Assembly: GCA_013399895.1 (NCBI GenBank)
Contig: VXBA01005701.1
Location: forward strand, 186,001-250,000
Length of the DNA stretch: 64,000 nucleotides
Source: Serilophus lunatus
Taxonomy: Eukaryota > Chordata > Aves > Passeriformes > Eurylaimidae
Reading direction: 5' to 3'
Shown here: piece after piece, positions 51,701 through 64,000 of the stretch
Position numbering within the stretch: position 1 is the stretch's first letter
How the letters are laid out: every line of letters begins with the position of its first letter
The notes under the pieces: generated by a model
The model's database searches: none
Told to the model about the DNA's origin: nothing
The model's input: the letters and a program-made list of their open reading frames with translations, nothing else
Program-made: the position numbers and the translations under genes

Positions 51701-52803
51701 ACAGCATACACTACAGAAATATTGAGAAATGCTGAGTGGGTGGCGGAAGGAAATGACTTCAGAGACTTAAGGGATGAAAAGAGGAAATTACTTCATTCCC
51801 TACGTTGGCATGCAATGTCTCAGCATCCAATCACAGGGAAAGAGGCAGATAAACAGGAAAGAAGAAGAAGAACTGGGTCATCCCTAGGGCAGTGTGAAAA
51901 GAGACCCATAAGTAACTGCTCAGAGTGGCTTAGGAGATGTACTGGATAGTCACACCAAGAAAGGATGCTTGCAGCCTGCCTGAGGTCAGTCATAAAGCTG
52001 CCTGATGTTCCTAGTACACTACCTAGCAGATTTGAAAAGCTGTGGAGACTTCTTGCTGTTCTTTAGCCTTAGTAATGTGATTTTGGGTTAGCTTTTGAGA
52101 CTTTATTTCATTATTATGAAAGTATATGATTCAAACAAACCTATTCTTCCATACATAAATCTTTTGCTAAAGATTACTCTGAACAAGCTTACAAGCAACG
52201 TATTTCCTTCCTACAAAAACAGTAATCTTTAAAACTAGAACAATGGGCAATCTCTTTTATGCCCAGTGCAGCTGAAGTAGTCCTAGCAGAGAAGTCATTA
52301 CCAGCAACATAAGGGTCCACTGTCTGCCAGAAAGGCCACCAGCACAGAGAGAACCTGTTTGTCTCCAAAGCAGAACAGCTGTGTGCGAACTGCCCATCGA
52401 CTATGGTCTCTGGCCACACTGGCTTTCAGGTTGTGCATGGGAATGTTTTGGTATGAGACAACACCATAGAGCACGGGTCATCCAAACAATTTAAGAGAGG
52501 TTCAATTTTCAGTGCTTGGAAACATTTCTAATTTTATTGGCTTGCACAGATAGAACTGAAGTGCTCCTGCACTGAGCTGCATGATGTGGTTTAGGGGTCT
52601 AAAATGCAGGATCTGTGTGCATGTAATCTCCTCCAATACCTAACATAATTCTAGGCAAATTTGTTTGGCAGTCAGTAGTACAGTGGATTAGAGCCTGAAC
52701 CACAAATATCTCCAGGGAATAGGTAGCACATTTGCAAGGCTCTCTTCTGACCTAGCCCAGCTAGTGGCAAAGATCTTAAAGGCTGATAGAGGGGCAGTGA
52801 TGC
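45739..52803. other. Non-genic stretch
   Basis: No gene is recognised. A possible conserved block lies at 46970-47060. There is an A run then C run at 47341-47371 and a 12-bp AATTTATATTGA-type tandem pair at 48062-48085. Open frames at 48819-49274 (151 codons, -) and 49618-50001 (127 codons, -) have no recognisable content. A tRNA-like SINE head may lie near 52670-52710. Confidence 0.5.
48062..48085. repeat. 12-bp tandem pair, AT-rich
   Basis: AATTTATATTGA is followed directly by AATTTATATTCA, with one difference in 12. It is a minor local duplication. Confidence 0.75.
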
Positions 52804-52910
52804 CGTCGCCGCCTGCTCTGCTCACCCCATCGACGATTTCTGCCTGAACCAGCCATCAGGAAGCAGCATTCTCTGACTGATCCTGCGCCAGCTTCTGCAG
52901 CCTTATCCCG
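52804..52910. other. Small CpG-dense patch
   Basis: Seven CpG dinucleotides fall within 107 bp (for example at 52804, 52807, 52810, 52831 and 52834) in an otherwise CpG-poor neighbourhood. It is too short for a normal CpG island. It might be a fragment of a younger insertion, an exon-like remnant or a lightly methylated regulatory spot. No family is recognised. Confidence 0.6.
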
Positions 52911-55095
52911 TCCTGGCAGTGCAGTGTTGCTCACACTGTTGTAGCCTTACTTGTAAAGCATGGAGGTTTATAATTTCTTCTTTTTTTTTTTTTAATTGTT
53001 GCATTGTGAGTCTTCCCTCCCATTTCCTCTGGGGAATTTCACAACAGCTGAATAACTTGGCTTGAAGATGCTCCATTTTGTACCGATTTCTATGATTATG
53101 ATGACAAAAGTTGTGGTTTCAGGCAGTGTTTCACTAAGGTCCAGAGACCTATATAAAAGAACAGTTCTTTGGGGGCTTCTAGTGCAAGCTGATGACTGTG
53201 GATCAGACCTCTTCTTACCTGTTTTATATGGCTCCACAGACAGTCCAGGTTTATGGTTGTTTTGTATCACCAAGACAATGAAAAGCATCCCAAGCATACC
53301 AGTGATTGTGGACCGTTGATTGCATCGTATTTCTTGATACCTGGGGGAGATCATTGTTCTTCGGACCGGAACGCTCTTTGTGATCTTGAGTCCTTTTTGA
53401 TTGCAAGCATAGGAGCCACTACAGGAAAAGCACCTTTAAGCCAAGTTATCCCACTCATCCAGCTGTTAAAAAATCCCCAGAGGAAATGAGGGAAAAACCG
53501 TACTTCAGGAAAGCCTGAACCTTTGTATTAGGGATGTATTAATAATTGATTTACTGTCCCCTTTTGGCCAGTTCTGCATTAACTTTAGCTTGTTTTCTGA
53601 CCCTAGGACTATAATGCTCCTGGACCTAAGCAGTTTCAAAGCTATATGAAGCAACTTGCTTTAGTGTTTTAGGAGATCAGCTTTAAAATACATAAGGTTA
53701 CACTGAATAAGCTATGTGTAACCCCAAGTCAACTGAATGAATAATTTGCCGTAATCACCTAGCACTCTCTCCTCGTGTCCACATGCTGAGGAAGAAAAAT
53801 CCTGTTAAAACCACTCCATTGTTCAAGAAGGCTGTTTTACAAGGAAAACCAAGAACATTCTGAATCATATTAAACTCTTGACAATGGCTTTCTGGCTACA
53901 CATTAGTTATATATGCTCCCATATCTTACATTTGAGCAGTCATGCTTTTGACTGTGTTTGCTTGACTCATTCCTCTAAGCTCCATAATGAAGAGGAAGCT
54001 GTTTAACAACTGTCTCCAGCTAAGCAATATTGTTTTGGAAAAGTCTGAGCCTTTGATAGTTGACACTTATGTCCTGGTGCTGCCTGTAGCACAGGCAGTG
54101 GAAGGAAGGCATCACAGCATCAGGGCTAAGAAGGAAGGCTGGCAAGAACTAGACCTATGTTAAGGCCTGTTTTAGTAAAATGCTTGTTTTTCTGACTAAG
54201 TCACATGTTTTCAGTGAAACACTCCAATTCAGAGGACCTGCAAGGCTGTGTTCCCTTCCTTGGCAGCAGCTCAGGGATAAGACCTCTCTAGTAAACCTTC
54301 CTTTTTCCCAGCTCACAACCCTGAATATACCCCAGAGTTTCCTTGCTAGGATATAGAAGATGAGTCTCTCTAACTACTCTATTCAAAACAAAAACACATT
54401 TGGAAAAGGATTCAGGATTGCTTGTCCAGTTGAACCAAACTCAGGCTCAAACATACAGCAGCAGCCAGCCAGCCTCTGTTTTTGTCTGTGGGATTCTCAC
54501 ATGTTCCACCAGAGCCCACACAGACAACATTTCCCACTGGCTGCCTGACCCACATTCTCCTTCAATTGCATCAACTCTACCTGTGGAGAAAGCACTAGGG
54601 TAGTTCAGTGCAATACAGGCTACCCGAATGTAGCCCATGAGCAATAAATAAAAGGCTATGTTACTTGGATCTCCACATCCAGAAGAGTTAATTGTGAGCA
54701 GCTTCACTGAAGTAGACAGAGTGTTTCACTACAGAAAGGTACCCTGGGATGTGTACTGAACTCTGGCTACAAAAGAGTTGTGCTCCCCTAAATGAGAGCA
54801 GATTTGCAGTTCTGCTCAGAAAAGATCAACAGAGAAGCAATAAACAAATGGAGCTATTATCTTTAAAATAAAGGGAGGATTTCCAGTTGGCTGGTTTTCC
54901 CTTATAAAACTATTTATGGTACACATTTTTGTGTATGGATAAGAGTATTAACATACAAATAAAAGAGTTCTCTGAAGAATGGTAGAAAAAAACTTTGATC
55001 ATGTAATTATAGGTATTTTTTTCTGTTATAAGTAAAAAGAATAACAAAAAAATAGAAAATGGTAGAGAAGTTGAACAATCTAAAAAAATTAAATT
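52911..55095. other. Non-genic stretch
   Basis: Nothing is recognised except a T run at about 52981-52993. Confidence 0.5.
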
Positions 55096-55119
55096 ATTAT
55101 ATATATATATATATATATT
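55096..55119. repeat. (TA)n microsatellite
   Basis: About eleven uninterrupted TA units lie within an AT-rich region that also contains long A-rich runs (55020-55095). Confidence 0.9.
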
Positions 55120-56212
55120 TCAATTCTGTCTAAATATATAGGTCTCTAGTAATATGACATCTATATTCCATGATCTTCTTTAAGGTATCCTGGTACTAAG
55201 GATCTTAATCCTATTTTCAGCTGTGAGAGTCCAGATTTTGTTCCGGGCTTACCTGAGGCAGTAAAATTGCCATGGCTTGAGGTTTCATTTTGTGTTTGCC
55301 ATAGCTCTTCAGATCTGTACTGACAAGTGCTGCTTTCACTTTTGGGAAGTACCTGATCCAAAGATACTTACTACTAGCGGGAAGCTGAAGCCACCTCATT
55401 CTTGGGGTCACTCTGCTGTCAATTATAAATCAGCTGAAAACAAGTGTAAGCTAGTTAAATACTTATTTTCAAATTAGTTCTTCAGATTCCTGGTTCATTC
55501 CAGCAAATAGGTTTCAGGAAAAAATGCTGTGAAGACAGTGAAACTCCTCAACGGTGAGAAGATGGATTGGCTGAGTAAGGTCACAGTGCCTTTGTCACCT
55601 GTAGCTCTCCCCAGCGTATCTGAACATGTCTGGTCACATATTCCTCGACAGCTCTCTGTCCATTCCACCCTGCTTGAGGCTTGGAATTTTGTTTCTTTGT
55701 TTTAAAGCAGCTAATTTCAGCCTTTCTTCTTAGCTGTATTAACAGTTGCTTTTATGGCACCCTCAAGCGACTTATGAAATCTTAGGAAAGAAAAAACAAG
55801 CATTTTTCCCCCTATTTTGCATCAACCTTTGGTTTTCCACTTTTTTGCTAAATGTAACTTTACCTGTTGTTATGTTTTTACTGATCTTTATTTTGCATTG
55901 CTGGCTTAGATGTCTTTTTTAGCCCTGTATGTGGATAGGAATATTGGCATACAGATAAGAACTCTTTTTAACCTACCACAAATTCCCTTCAGAATGTGCT
56001 AGAGAAAATGAATCAAAGCTCTTCTTTTCATGTCTCGCTGGCTCCAGGTACATTTGGTTCTTCTCTCAGTCCCATTTCTTGTTTCCTCTTTGATTCTATC
56101 TTTCCTGCAAACAACATTTTGGTTCAATTGCTGAGCTTTGGAATGCGTCATTTTTGTTTGGACATATATCTGGACATGTGCTCTGGACATGCAACTGTTT
56201 TATAGTATTCTT
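55120..56212. other. Non-genic stretch
   Basis: No gene is recognised. A phrase at 55349-55390 ('cctgatccaaag...') recalls a very common old amniote interspersed repeat. Confidence 0.5.
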
Positions 56213-56730
56213 TACAGAATCACAGAGCAGCTGAAATAGGAAGGGACCTCTAGAGATGCTGTAGTCTAATCTTCCGGCTCAGAGGAACGTCAACAAGAGC
56301 AGGTTGCTCAGGGCCATATCTGATAGTACTTAAGTGTCTCCAAGAATGGAAGTTCTAAAACTTCTCTAAAACATAACTTGTTTCAATATTTAACCATCAC
56401 TGCAGTAAAAAAAAATAAAAATATTTCCTTATGTTTAAATGGAATGTCCTATATTTTAATTTGTGCTTGTTTTCTCTTATCCAGTCAGTGGATATGATAG
56501 ACCAGGGCCTGGTTTTCTCTTCTGTACTACTGCCAACTAGGTATTTACAGACATTGATCGAATTCCCTGAGCCTTCTCACCTTCAGGTTGAATTGAATAG
56601 TCTCAGCCTCTCCTCCTAGGACACGTCTTCCTGTCCCTTATTCATCCTTGTTGCCCATTGCTGCACTTGCTTCAATTCTTTCTTGTAATAGGAAGGCTAG
56701 GATTGAATCCAGCACTTCAGATACATCCTT
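56213..56730 (-). mobile_element. CR1 LINE 3'-end fragment, old
   Basis: On the + strand the CR1 segments occur in inverted order. The 3' end is at the left ('acagaatcacagagcagctgaaataggaagggacctct'). It is followed by 'gagcaggttgctcagggccat', 'tctccaagaatggaagttc', 'cactgcagtaaaaaaa', 'tatttacagacattgatcgaattccctgagccttctc' and 'agtctcagcctctcct'. This is the full order of a roughly 0.5 kb 5'-truncated CR1 in reverse orientation. Many substitutions and small gaps suggest an older subfamily than the copy at 34300. The part matching the RT C-terminal region has no usable frame. Confidence 0.88.
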
Positions 56731-59700
56731 AATTTCAGATTATTTCAACATTTTATTTGAACAGTTGGGTATCTCTCCATAATCAAATATAATTGCAGGA
56801 TATGTATTCTTAAATATTAGCAAAGATTCATTAGCAGAAAGCATTGCCAGTCGATGAGCTAAACATAAAATAAGAAATCGTTTGGACAGATATTTCAAAG
56901 TGATCATATAAATCATATGCTGGTTTCCTGTCTTGATTTTGTGTATATAGAAGCCACAATACCATTTCAGAAAATACAAGTGCTTTTACATCAAAGAGCC
57001 AATCACAATGTAGCATTTGTTCCAAGACCTGGGTGGCAAATTACCGAAGGTGTAAAGCTACATACCGCATTCCTATGTGAGTTTGTTCAACTTCAGTCCT
57101 TCCCTAAACGGGATTAGTAGCAAAGTTTTCTTCCATATACTGTGGGATTTGTCTAAAAAGGATTGGAAAAGACAAGGTTGGCCCCATAAGGACAGTAAGT
57201 GTTAGGACAATGATCAAGAAGATGGCAGATGTCTGAAAGGAAAAGAGCAGTTATGGAGTTAAATTAATCCCAAAAAGAGGGAGCTACCTCCAGTGTCCTC
57301 TTCTGTATGCTCGTATAAGTGAAGCTAAAAGAAAGATTCCTACCAGAATACAGTCCTATCAGACATAGGGATAATGAAATGCCAGTTCCCCTAGAGGATA
57401 TGTTGGCCTTTATAATGAAGTACACCTCTTACAGAGCAGAGGTCTCTTTCAACAACAGACCCAAGATTCAACTACTCAGCTCACAGTCTCTTAGATGAAC
57501 TTCATAAATCCCAGCATTTTACTGGGGTTGATTTGTTTGTAAACAAAGAAATAAGCAATACTTCCTGCTCCCTTCCCAGGCCCCATGAGCTCTGGAGCAT
57601 AACCTTTCACTGCTTTCACCAAATACTTGTGTCACTGAATTTTATTGCCTGAAACATTTGTGGCATTACTGTGCTTTGGCATGAACATGCAATGGATGTC
57701 AGATATTTTCCTGTTTCTATATATTCTGCAGACCTTACTGTTGCCTTACTGGCAACTGCTCCCTCTTCAGCTTTATAGGAAAAAGAGATTTTACAGTCTT
57801 CTGTTTGTTCATTGTCCAAATATATTTGAAGAACTCCATCATTTTGACTAAGTGCCAAACATGATAATGAACTTCTTCACCCTTCAAAGATCTCACACTT
57901 GGGGGATTGTGTAGCAACAAGTCTCTCTGAGAAATCCTCTTGCAGACTAATGATAGAAGTTTCACAAGCACAGACATCACATACTGCTGCTGACACTTAC
58001 TAGTGACTAAAGAATAAATGACATGCAGTGCAGTTGCCTTGATATCCTGTATTCTGACCAGATTTAGCTCATCTTCCTGACTAATTTCCTTTGTCTTGTT
58101 TGTAGTTCTTTTTCTCCTTAATTGCTGCTCTAGCCTGTCTTTATAAATTGCATTCCCGCATGTTTACTTGTCAAGAGCACACAGTCACCATGTGACAGGA
58201 CGTGTGTGCTCAAAACTGACAACGTGTGTGGATCAAAGCCAGCAAGGCAAAGAAAAAGCTTCATAAACAATGCTGTAAATAACATCTGGGCTGTCCAAAT
58301 ATGGAAGAACATGGTAGCTTTCCCTCTTTGTTGTTATTTTGTTTTGTCGTGGATATCTCCCTATAGACACAAACAAGTCTGAAGTCAGTAATTATGGTAC
58401 AGACTATTTTAAGCTAATTCTCATCACCAAATGCACATAACAACGTGCTGCAGACGGAAAATCCAGACAAGGTAGAGTGAAACTTCAGGAAATTAATGGA
58501 TCAGTGTTGGAGAATGAAGTCAGAAAAAGAGAAACCAAGCAACCTGAGAAACACATGAAAAATTATTAAAATAATTAAATTTTAGAAATCTTCATCTCAT
58601 CTTAATACAGAAGATATTGACACAAAATTTTTTGAGTTCATCTGAATATCAGAAATTGAAATACAAACAAAGGAGAAATATCCAAACCCACAAAAGAATG
58701 GAGTTTGGAGAAAGTCAGTCCTGGGTCTCAAAAGAGCTCCTTCTTTTGTTTTGTTTAATAAGTCAAAGTTGGACTGGATGCTGCTTTGCTGGGAATCCTG
58801 TCTGTGGGTGTGGAACTGAAGCTGTTGTTGTTGCCTTGACAAATTAGATAAAGAGCATAGGAAATTCATTCACCCACAACCCAAATGTTGTCAGACATTT
58901 TCTTTTTTCAGGAACCAGTGGATAGAAATGCCTATCCAGTGGGTAGTGGGCAGGTGGTAATACTGTAAAATAGAAATTATCATTCCTTTATTAATTTCAC
59001 TTAGATTTTTTTCCACTTAAACTTTTTATATTGGTGACTTTCATTTTCTTTGAATTTGAATGCTTTGCTCCATGAATTCAGGAAGGCTTTAGTCTCTACT
59101 TCAATTTCCAAGTGTCAAAATAAACTACATTGTACAGAAATATGCTCTAATGTTCAGTATTCTCTCTTCAGAGAGGTAAATGGATACCTCTTGGATTGTG
59201 TTAGCTACAGCCGAGGGTGGAGACAAAAAAACAAGAGGCTTCTGTCATTCTCATCCTTCTTATTAGTTTTTGTGATCTTATATAAATAAGAAGCGTAATT
59301 AAACTCTCTTTGTATGAATATAAGATCTCATGTGTATTCAGAGCAACCCACTCTTCTAGGACCTGATTAAATATACCATTATGTCTTCACAAAAATTTAA
59401 ACAGCGTTGTTGCTGGGTTCAAGTAGAGCTTGCAAAGTTTCCAAGTTTCCAAGAGAATGTAAGTCATTCATGACCTTGGTTCATTGCATAGATACAGTAG
59501 ATATTTCTAGTTGTCACACATTTCCCCCTACAGCTAGCAATATTTTTTATATCAAAAACTCTTCACAGCAGGCTGGCAACAAGCTGTGTACAACAGCCCC
59601 ACTGAGGATGCTAAAAGCTCTGCATAACCCTGGGGATCTGATGCTTCAGCATAGAATAGGGATTTATAACTATACTCAAACTGATAATGAAAAGGTTAAA

Positions 59701-62700
59701 ATTAGTGTTTTCTGTTATAATATAATACAAATCTCAGTGAGCTGCAACAGAGGATGGCTTCAGGCTTGGCCTCAATGGATGCCCTCATCTTCTTGAATCC
59801 AGTGAATGATTATGAGTCCAGCCTGTGATTGTGGGAATTTCTGGTGCATTATGTTGGTGATTTTTATGCAGCTAATGCATATGTTTGTAAATAATTCTCC
59901 AATCACTGAAAACAGCTTGCCTCTTTTTTCTGCAGGCTATCAATACATTTGCAGGATGCCAATATCCACACCAATACGGTTCTTAAAACACATGGTCAAT
60001 CCAGTGTAGACTTCTTGAGCAGCATTTCTAACATTCTAAAGACAAAAGTGTGTGCCATTTAGACCATATTCACACTAATAAAGGAAGATGTGTACTATCC
60101 CCTTAAATCTACAGGCAAACACTGTTTAAGATTTATTTCTGCCATTGTACAGATGCTGACCCTTGTAAAGAACAGTTATACTAAAACAAGGTATAAGGGA
60201 GTAAGTGGGACATTTTAGAAGTAAATGAGGATAACCCACTGTGCTCTTCACAGATAAAGATGTTAGAAGACTGTGGAAGACAGCTATTTGCCTGTTCATA
60301 AAACCAGATGGGTGCAGCTCGGTACTTTCAAGAGCATTTGATGCTACGAGATACTCACTAAGATGACAAGTATTTGTATCATGTATCATTTATTTAGAAA
60401 CATCTGGATAGAAGAGGTATTTATTACAAAAATGACTCCACAATGTGGATTGTTCTGTCATACCACCTACATGTAGATAGAGTGAATTTATACACTAAAG
60501 TCTCCAACACTTTCTGAAGATTTCCCATTGTGTTGTGAACACATTTTTTTTCTTTCACTCTAAACAGAGTAAAACAGTTCTCAATTAAACAACAATTTAA
60601 ATGAGTCTTCAAAGTGAAGAAGAGTTAGGGAGAAATAAAAAGAAATGCAACAATCAGAGTATTTTTGTTTATTTTTAAACTGAGAAACAGCAAATTTCCA
60701 GTGTGGCTAGAAAAGTGCTGATAAACAAAAATGATAAAATCTTTTTTTTTGCAAGCCTTTTATTTGTTACTGGCAGCCTAATGTTAGTACATATCTCAAT
60801 CAAGGCATTATTTTATGCATTTTCTTCGATTTTTGGGTCCAAATGACATGTCCCTGGAAGTACATAATGAAGACCAAAGAGAAGGGTACCATTCTGTACC
60901 ACCCACCCAGAATATTTGTTTAATTTGGTGACTCCATGGGTGCTTCCCTACATGAGAAGAGGATGGCTGTCACTAAAGGTTTAAATAAAAAAAACTACAA
61001 AGGAGTGTTTATGTGAGAGAGGTTTATTCTTCAGTAACAAACCAGAAAACTTTAAAATATTTTGTCCCAAAAAAAGACTTTTAAAATTATGTACCTGCTA
61101 ATCTTGCTGTCTATTTCAGTTTCCTTTTTGGAGGAAAGCCAATAGGAAGCTTGTGGCAGGATAGTTATCCCCTCAAAACATTGATTTCCTCAACATTGTT
61201 AATTTACCTTATGTGCCTGACTATGAGACAAAAGTGTCATCGGTTATTATCTGCATGCAGGGAACCAAAATGTCTGCCAAGTTCTTTAGATTTGTTTTAG
61301 TCTTTGATATCAGTGTTTTGAAGATATATTAATTTGCCTACTCTATAAGGGGAGAATTTCATTGCTGTTATGTATGTTAGTTCCCATTTTCTTCAAAGAA
61401 ACGACTAGAAAACTTAGTTTTGTCCCTGAGGCACGGTACTTTAGACATCTGGTTTTTATTGTTCTTACACATCATGTGCAGAACAAGTGAGTAGAAGATA
61501 TATTTTTTTGAAGTAGCTATTTTGCTGATAACCTCCAAATATTTTTTCTACATAATTTATCTGGTGAGGTAGCAGGTATAAAGCAGGTAGCTTGGGTGAG
61601 AGGTATTTAGACTGAGTGTCAGGTAAGTGAGAGAAGACTTTTATGTTCACAAGTATATGCCCCACTTAGGTTGCAGTCAGAATATCCAACCTTGGCAGTG
61701 TGGGGTTTCCTGGCCTTATTTTTTCCTTCCTGAACACCTGTACAAGGACATCTATAAAAATAAGGAGAGGAGTGTTTTCCTCAAAAAAGTGTGTACACAC
61801 GCTCCTTCTGCCTCTCCTCAATGAAGGTTTGTTGCTGTAGACTCTTTCCCCATTCCCATCCTGTCTGGTTTCCTGCTACGTGTTTAAAGAAACAGAATAT
61901 ATATCCTCATAAAAATAATATCAAGTCATTGCTTCAGAAGAAAGAATGTCACTACTTGAGTTATCATAAAATATTTCCTTATGCATCCAGAGGCCTGATT
62001 GAGACAGACACATCTGACTCGGGATTCAGTGTTATCCAAGCAGATGTAGTTTGAATTTAAGATGTTAAAAATAAGCTGGTGATAACCGGATAACTGTATT
62101 TTGAAACAATTATTTCCTTGGATACAGAGAGACACAGTGTGTGTTCTTCTAACATCTGCACTTTTTCTTATTCACGAGTACATGAAAACAGGAAAATAGT
62201 ATGAAAGACCTGAAGTGGAATTTTTGTTGTATCACAATTCTGCCAATGAACTTCCACTGGAAAGAAATTGACAGTTTTAATTGTTTTTTGAGCATGAAAT
62301 ATACAATTCATTATTGTGTCATGCATCCTATGATTGTGAGATACTCTTTATTACTCATTGTTATATCAGCCAACATTTCTCTCCTGCATACATCTGGTTT
62401 TATGTAGATCCTAGCAGTGGAACAAAAACATAGTGCATGCTTTGTGGCATCTTTTCACAACTGAGTTTCCTTTGCTTGCTTTTTTAGAGGGTACTTAGCA
62501 TTTGCTTGGAATTTGATAGTTTTGAAACAAGTCTTTATTTACAAGTGATGACATTAAAGATGAATACCACAAAGAGAATCAGTTCAGTAATATAATTTTG
62601 AAGTCAATCAAGAAATTCTCAGTAATTAATAGATAGTTCAGTTTAATCTGTTGCAACAGATGCATGTGCTTCTCTTGGCAGTTAACTGCTTTCAGGCACT

Positions 62701-64000
62701 AATTTGACACCATATGGGTGTCAGATTTCTGATCTCAACAACTGCTTTACTAATTGTTTTTATCTTTGAATGGGTTGTGTCTGCTCAGATCAAAAACCTA
62801 AGCATGCTATAAAATTGTAAATAGAGAGATCTTTCCTTACAGACTAATGCAATGCAACACCCAAAATTGGGATATGTTATGTTTATGATTGATTTTACTT
62901 GGATATCATGTTACTTTAAGTGTGAGAAAGAGAGAGCAGCTAGAAACCAAAGACAGCACTGGGACGCACATACATACAGTATTGCTAACCCCAAAATCAT
63001 GAATCACTCTCCCTAATAAATATAGCTAAACAAAAGCAAAACCCAGAGATGCTCCTGAAAGTGGTAGAAACAGATGATCAGAAACATCAGATTTAAAATA
63101 TTTCTCTGGCCTATTCCAACAAATGGAGCTTAGCCTGCCATTTAGGAAAACATAAAATGTAAGTATGTAGTTTAACATTACGTGTTCCAAGACTGTTTCC
63201 ATAGTTGCTGCAGTCCCCTGCAGCTCTGCCCACATCACCTCTAGAAGATACTGTAGAAAGAAAACTATGTAGACAAAATGTTGATAAAGCTGATGAGAGG
63301 TATGAAATCAGCAAAAGGACTATAACTCATCAGCTGGTAAAAGAGATGACTAATACATCAAATCTGCTATATTGACTGATAAAAGGAAAATTAATAGGCC
63401 CAATATAGGTGATAGACACCATTTATCCACTATTTCTTAACATGTAAGAGGGGACATTATTTGAAATTTTGAGGCATGGTCTTTAAAATAAAAGGAAGCA
63501 TGTAATTTTTTCCTTCCTAGCATGATTAACTCACTGTCACAGGATGCCGTGGAAGCCAAGAGATTTAAATGGATTCAAAGCGGCAATAAAGAATTTTACA
63601 AAGAATAGGTTCATTGATGAACAACAAAAACAATAGCCCAGATGCAACCTCTGGCTCAAAAATTCTATGAACTCTTGATTGCTGGCTGTAATCTTGTCTT
63701 ACTCAAGGAAGGATCATTCCCTTAGCCAACCTCAGCTGGCTAGTGTCAAAGAAAGGCTACTGAGCTAGATCAATTTGACTAGCCTCATCATGGTCTTTCC
63801 ATTTAATAAAAATTCCGTCTATATCACCACTGTCGGTTGTGCCCTACTCTAATCACAAAGGAACAAAGAAAAACTTAATGGTCTGGAATTGGAAGGGAAA
63901 ATTTGCAGGGAAAAAGACTGTTATTCTGTCATTTTACACAGTCTCTGCACATTCACAACAAAGATATATGAATACTATCGGTAGAACCAGAAGAACTATG
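56731..64000. other. Non-genic stretch
   Basis: No gene, RNA gene or transposon is recognised. Open frames such as 59407-59796 (129 codons, +) lack any recognisable content. T or A runs occur near 60545 and 60741-60750. Confidence 0.5.

Noticed and set aside
52670..52710. tRNA-like SINE head ('cagtagtacagtggattagagc')
   Set aside because: Only about 22 bases resemble the head; the following sequence does not continue the match.
59407..59796. 129-codon open frame, + strand
   Set aside because: No domain, and no plausible initiation or splice context.
1..64000. CRISPR arrays, operons, riboswitches, bacterial or phage systems
   Set aside because: The DNA is vertebrate (avian CR1, LTR, SINE relics). 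No regularly spaced repeats or dense coding were seen.

Overview
This is a 64 kb piece of vertebrate nuclear DNA, almost certainly from a bird. The strongest evidence is three CR1 LINE fragments in typical avian form. The one at 34300-35463 ends in the characteristic CR1 3' tail, with an octamer-like end near 35450-35463. There is also a retroviral-type solo LTR and worn MIR-type (CORE-SINE) relics of the kind found across amniotes. Base composition is AT-rich and CpG-poor outside the LTR and a few small patches. Gene density is effectively zero. I cannot name the species.

I found no protein-coding gene, no tRNA, rRNA or other RNA gene, and no CRISPR array. The longest open frame is 224 codons, and its 3' end runs out of frame into a CR1 copy. 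The other open frames have the lengths expected by chance in AT-rich DNA, overlap each other on both strands, and resemble no family I know. The window reads as an intergenic desert or the inside of a very large intron. Small exons of a long gene cannot be excluded by eye.

Layout. 1-267: plain flank. About 268-700: solo LTR on the + strand. 701-8670: unique DNA with a 19-bp direct repeat (2438-2491) and a MIR relic on the - strand (3005-3115). 8671-8864: short CR1 3' end on the - strand, then a small hairpin between direct repeats. 8865-25914: unique DNA with simple repeats, a possible SINE head (14862-14945) and a doubtful coiled-coil-like reading (22499-22690). 25915-26035: MIR relic on the + strand. 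26036-34299: unique DNA. 34300-35463: the main CR1 copy, carrying an exact 240-bp duplication on either side of the window's only N. That is most likely an assembly fault. 35464-56212: unique DNA with microsatellites, two clean hairpins (38414-38441 and 45709-45738) and one CpG-dense patch (52804-52910). 56213-56730: older CR1 on the - strand. 56731-64000: unique DNA.

There is no set of genes working together, and I found no undescribed biological system. The observations most worth checking are the duplication around the N, the near-perfect palindrome at 45709-45738, and several AT-rich blocks with paired homeodomain-type motifs that could be conserved noncoding elements.
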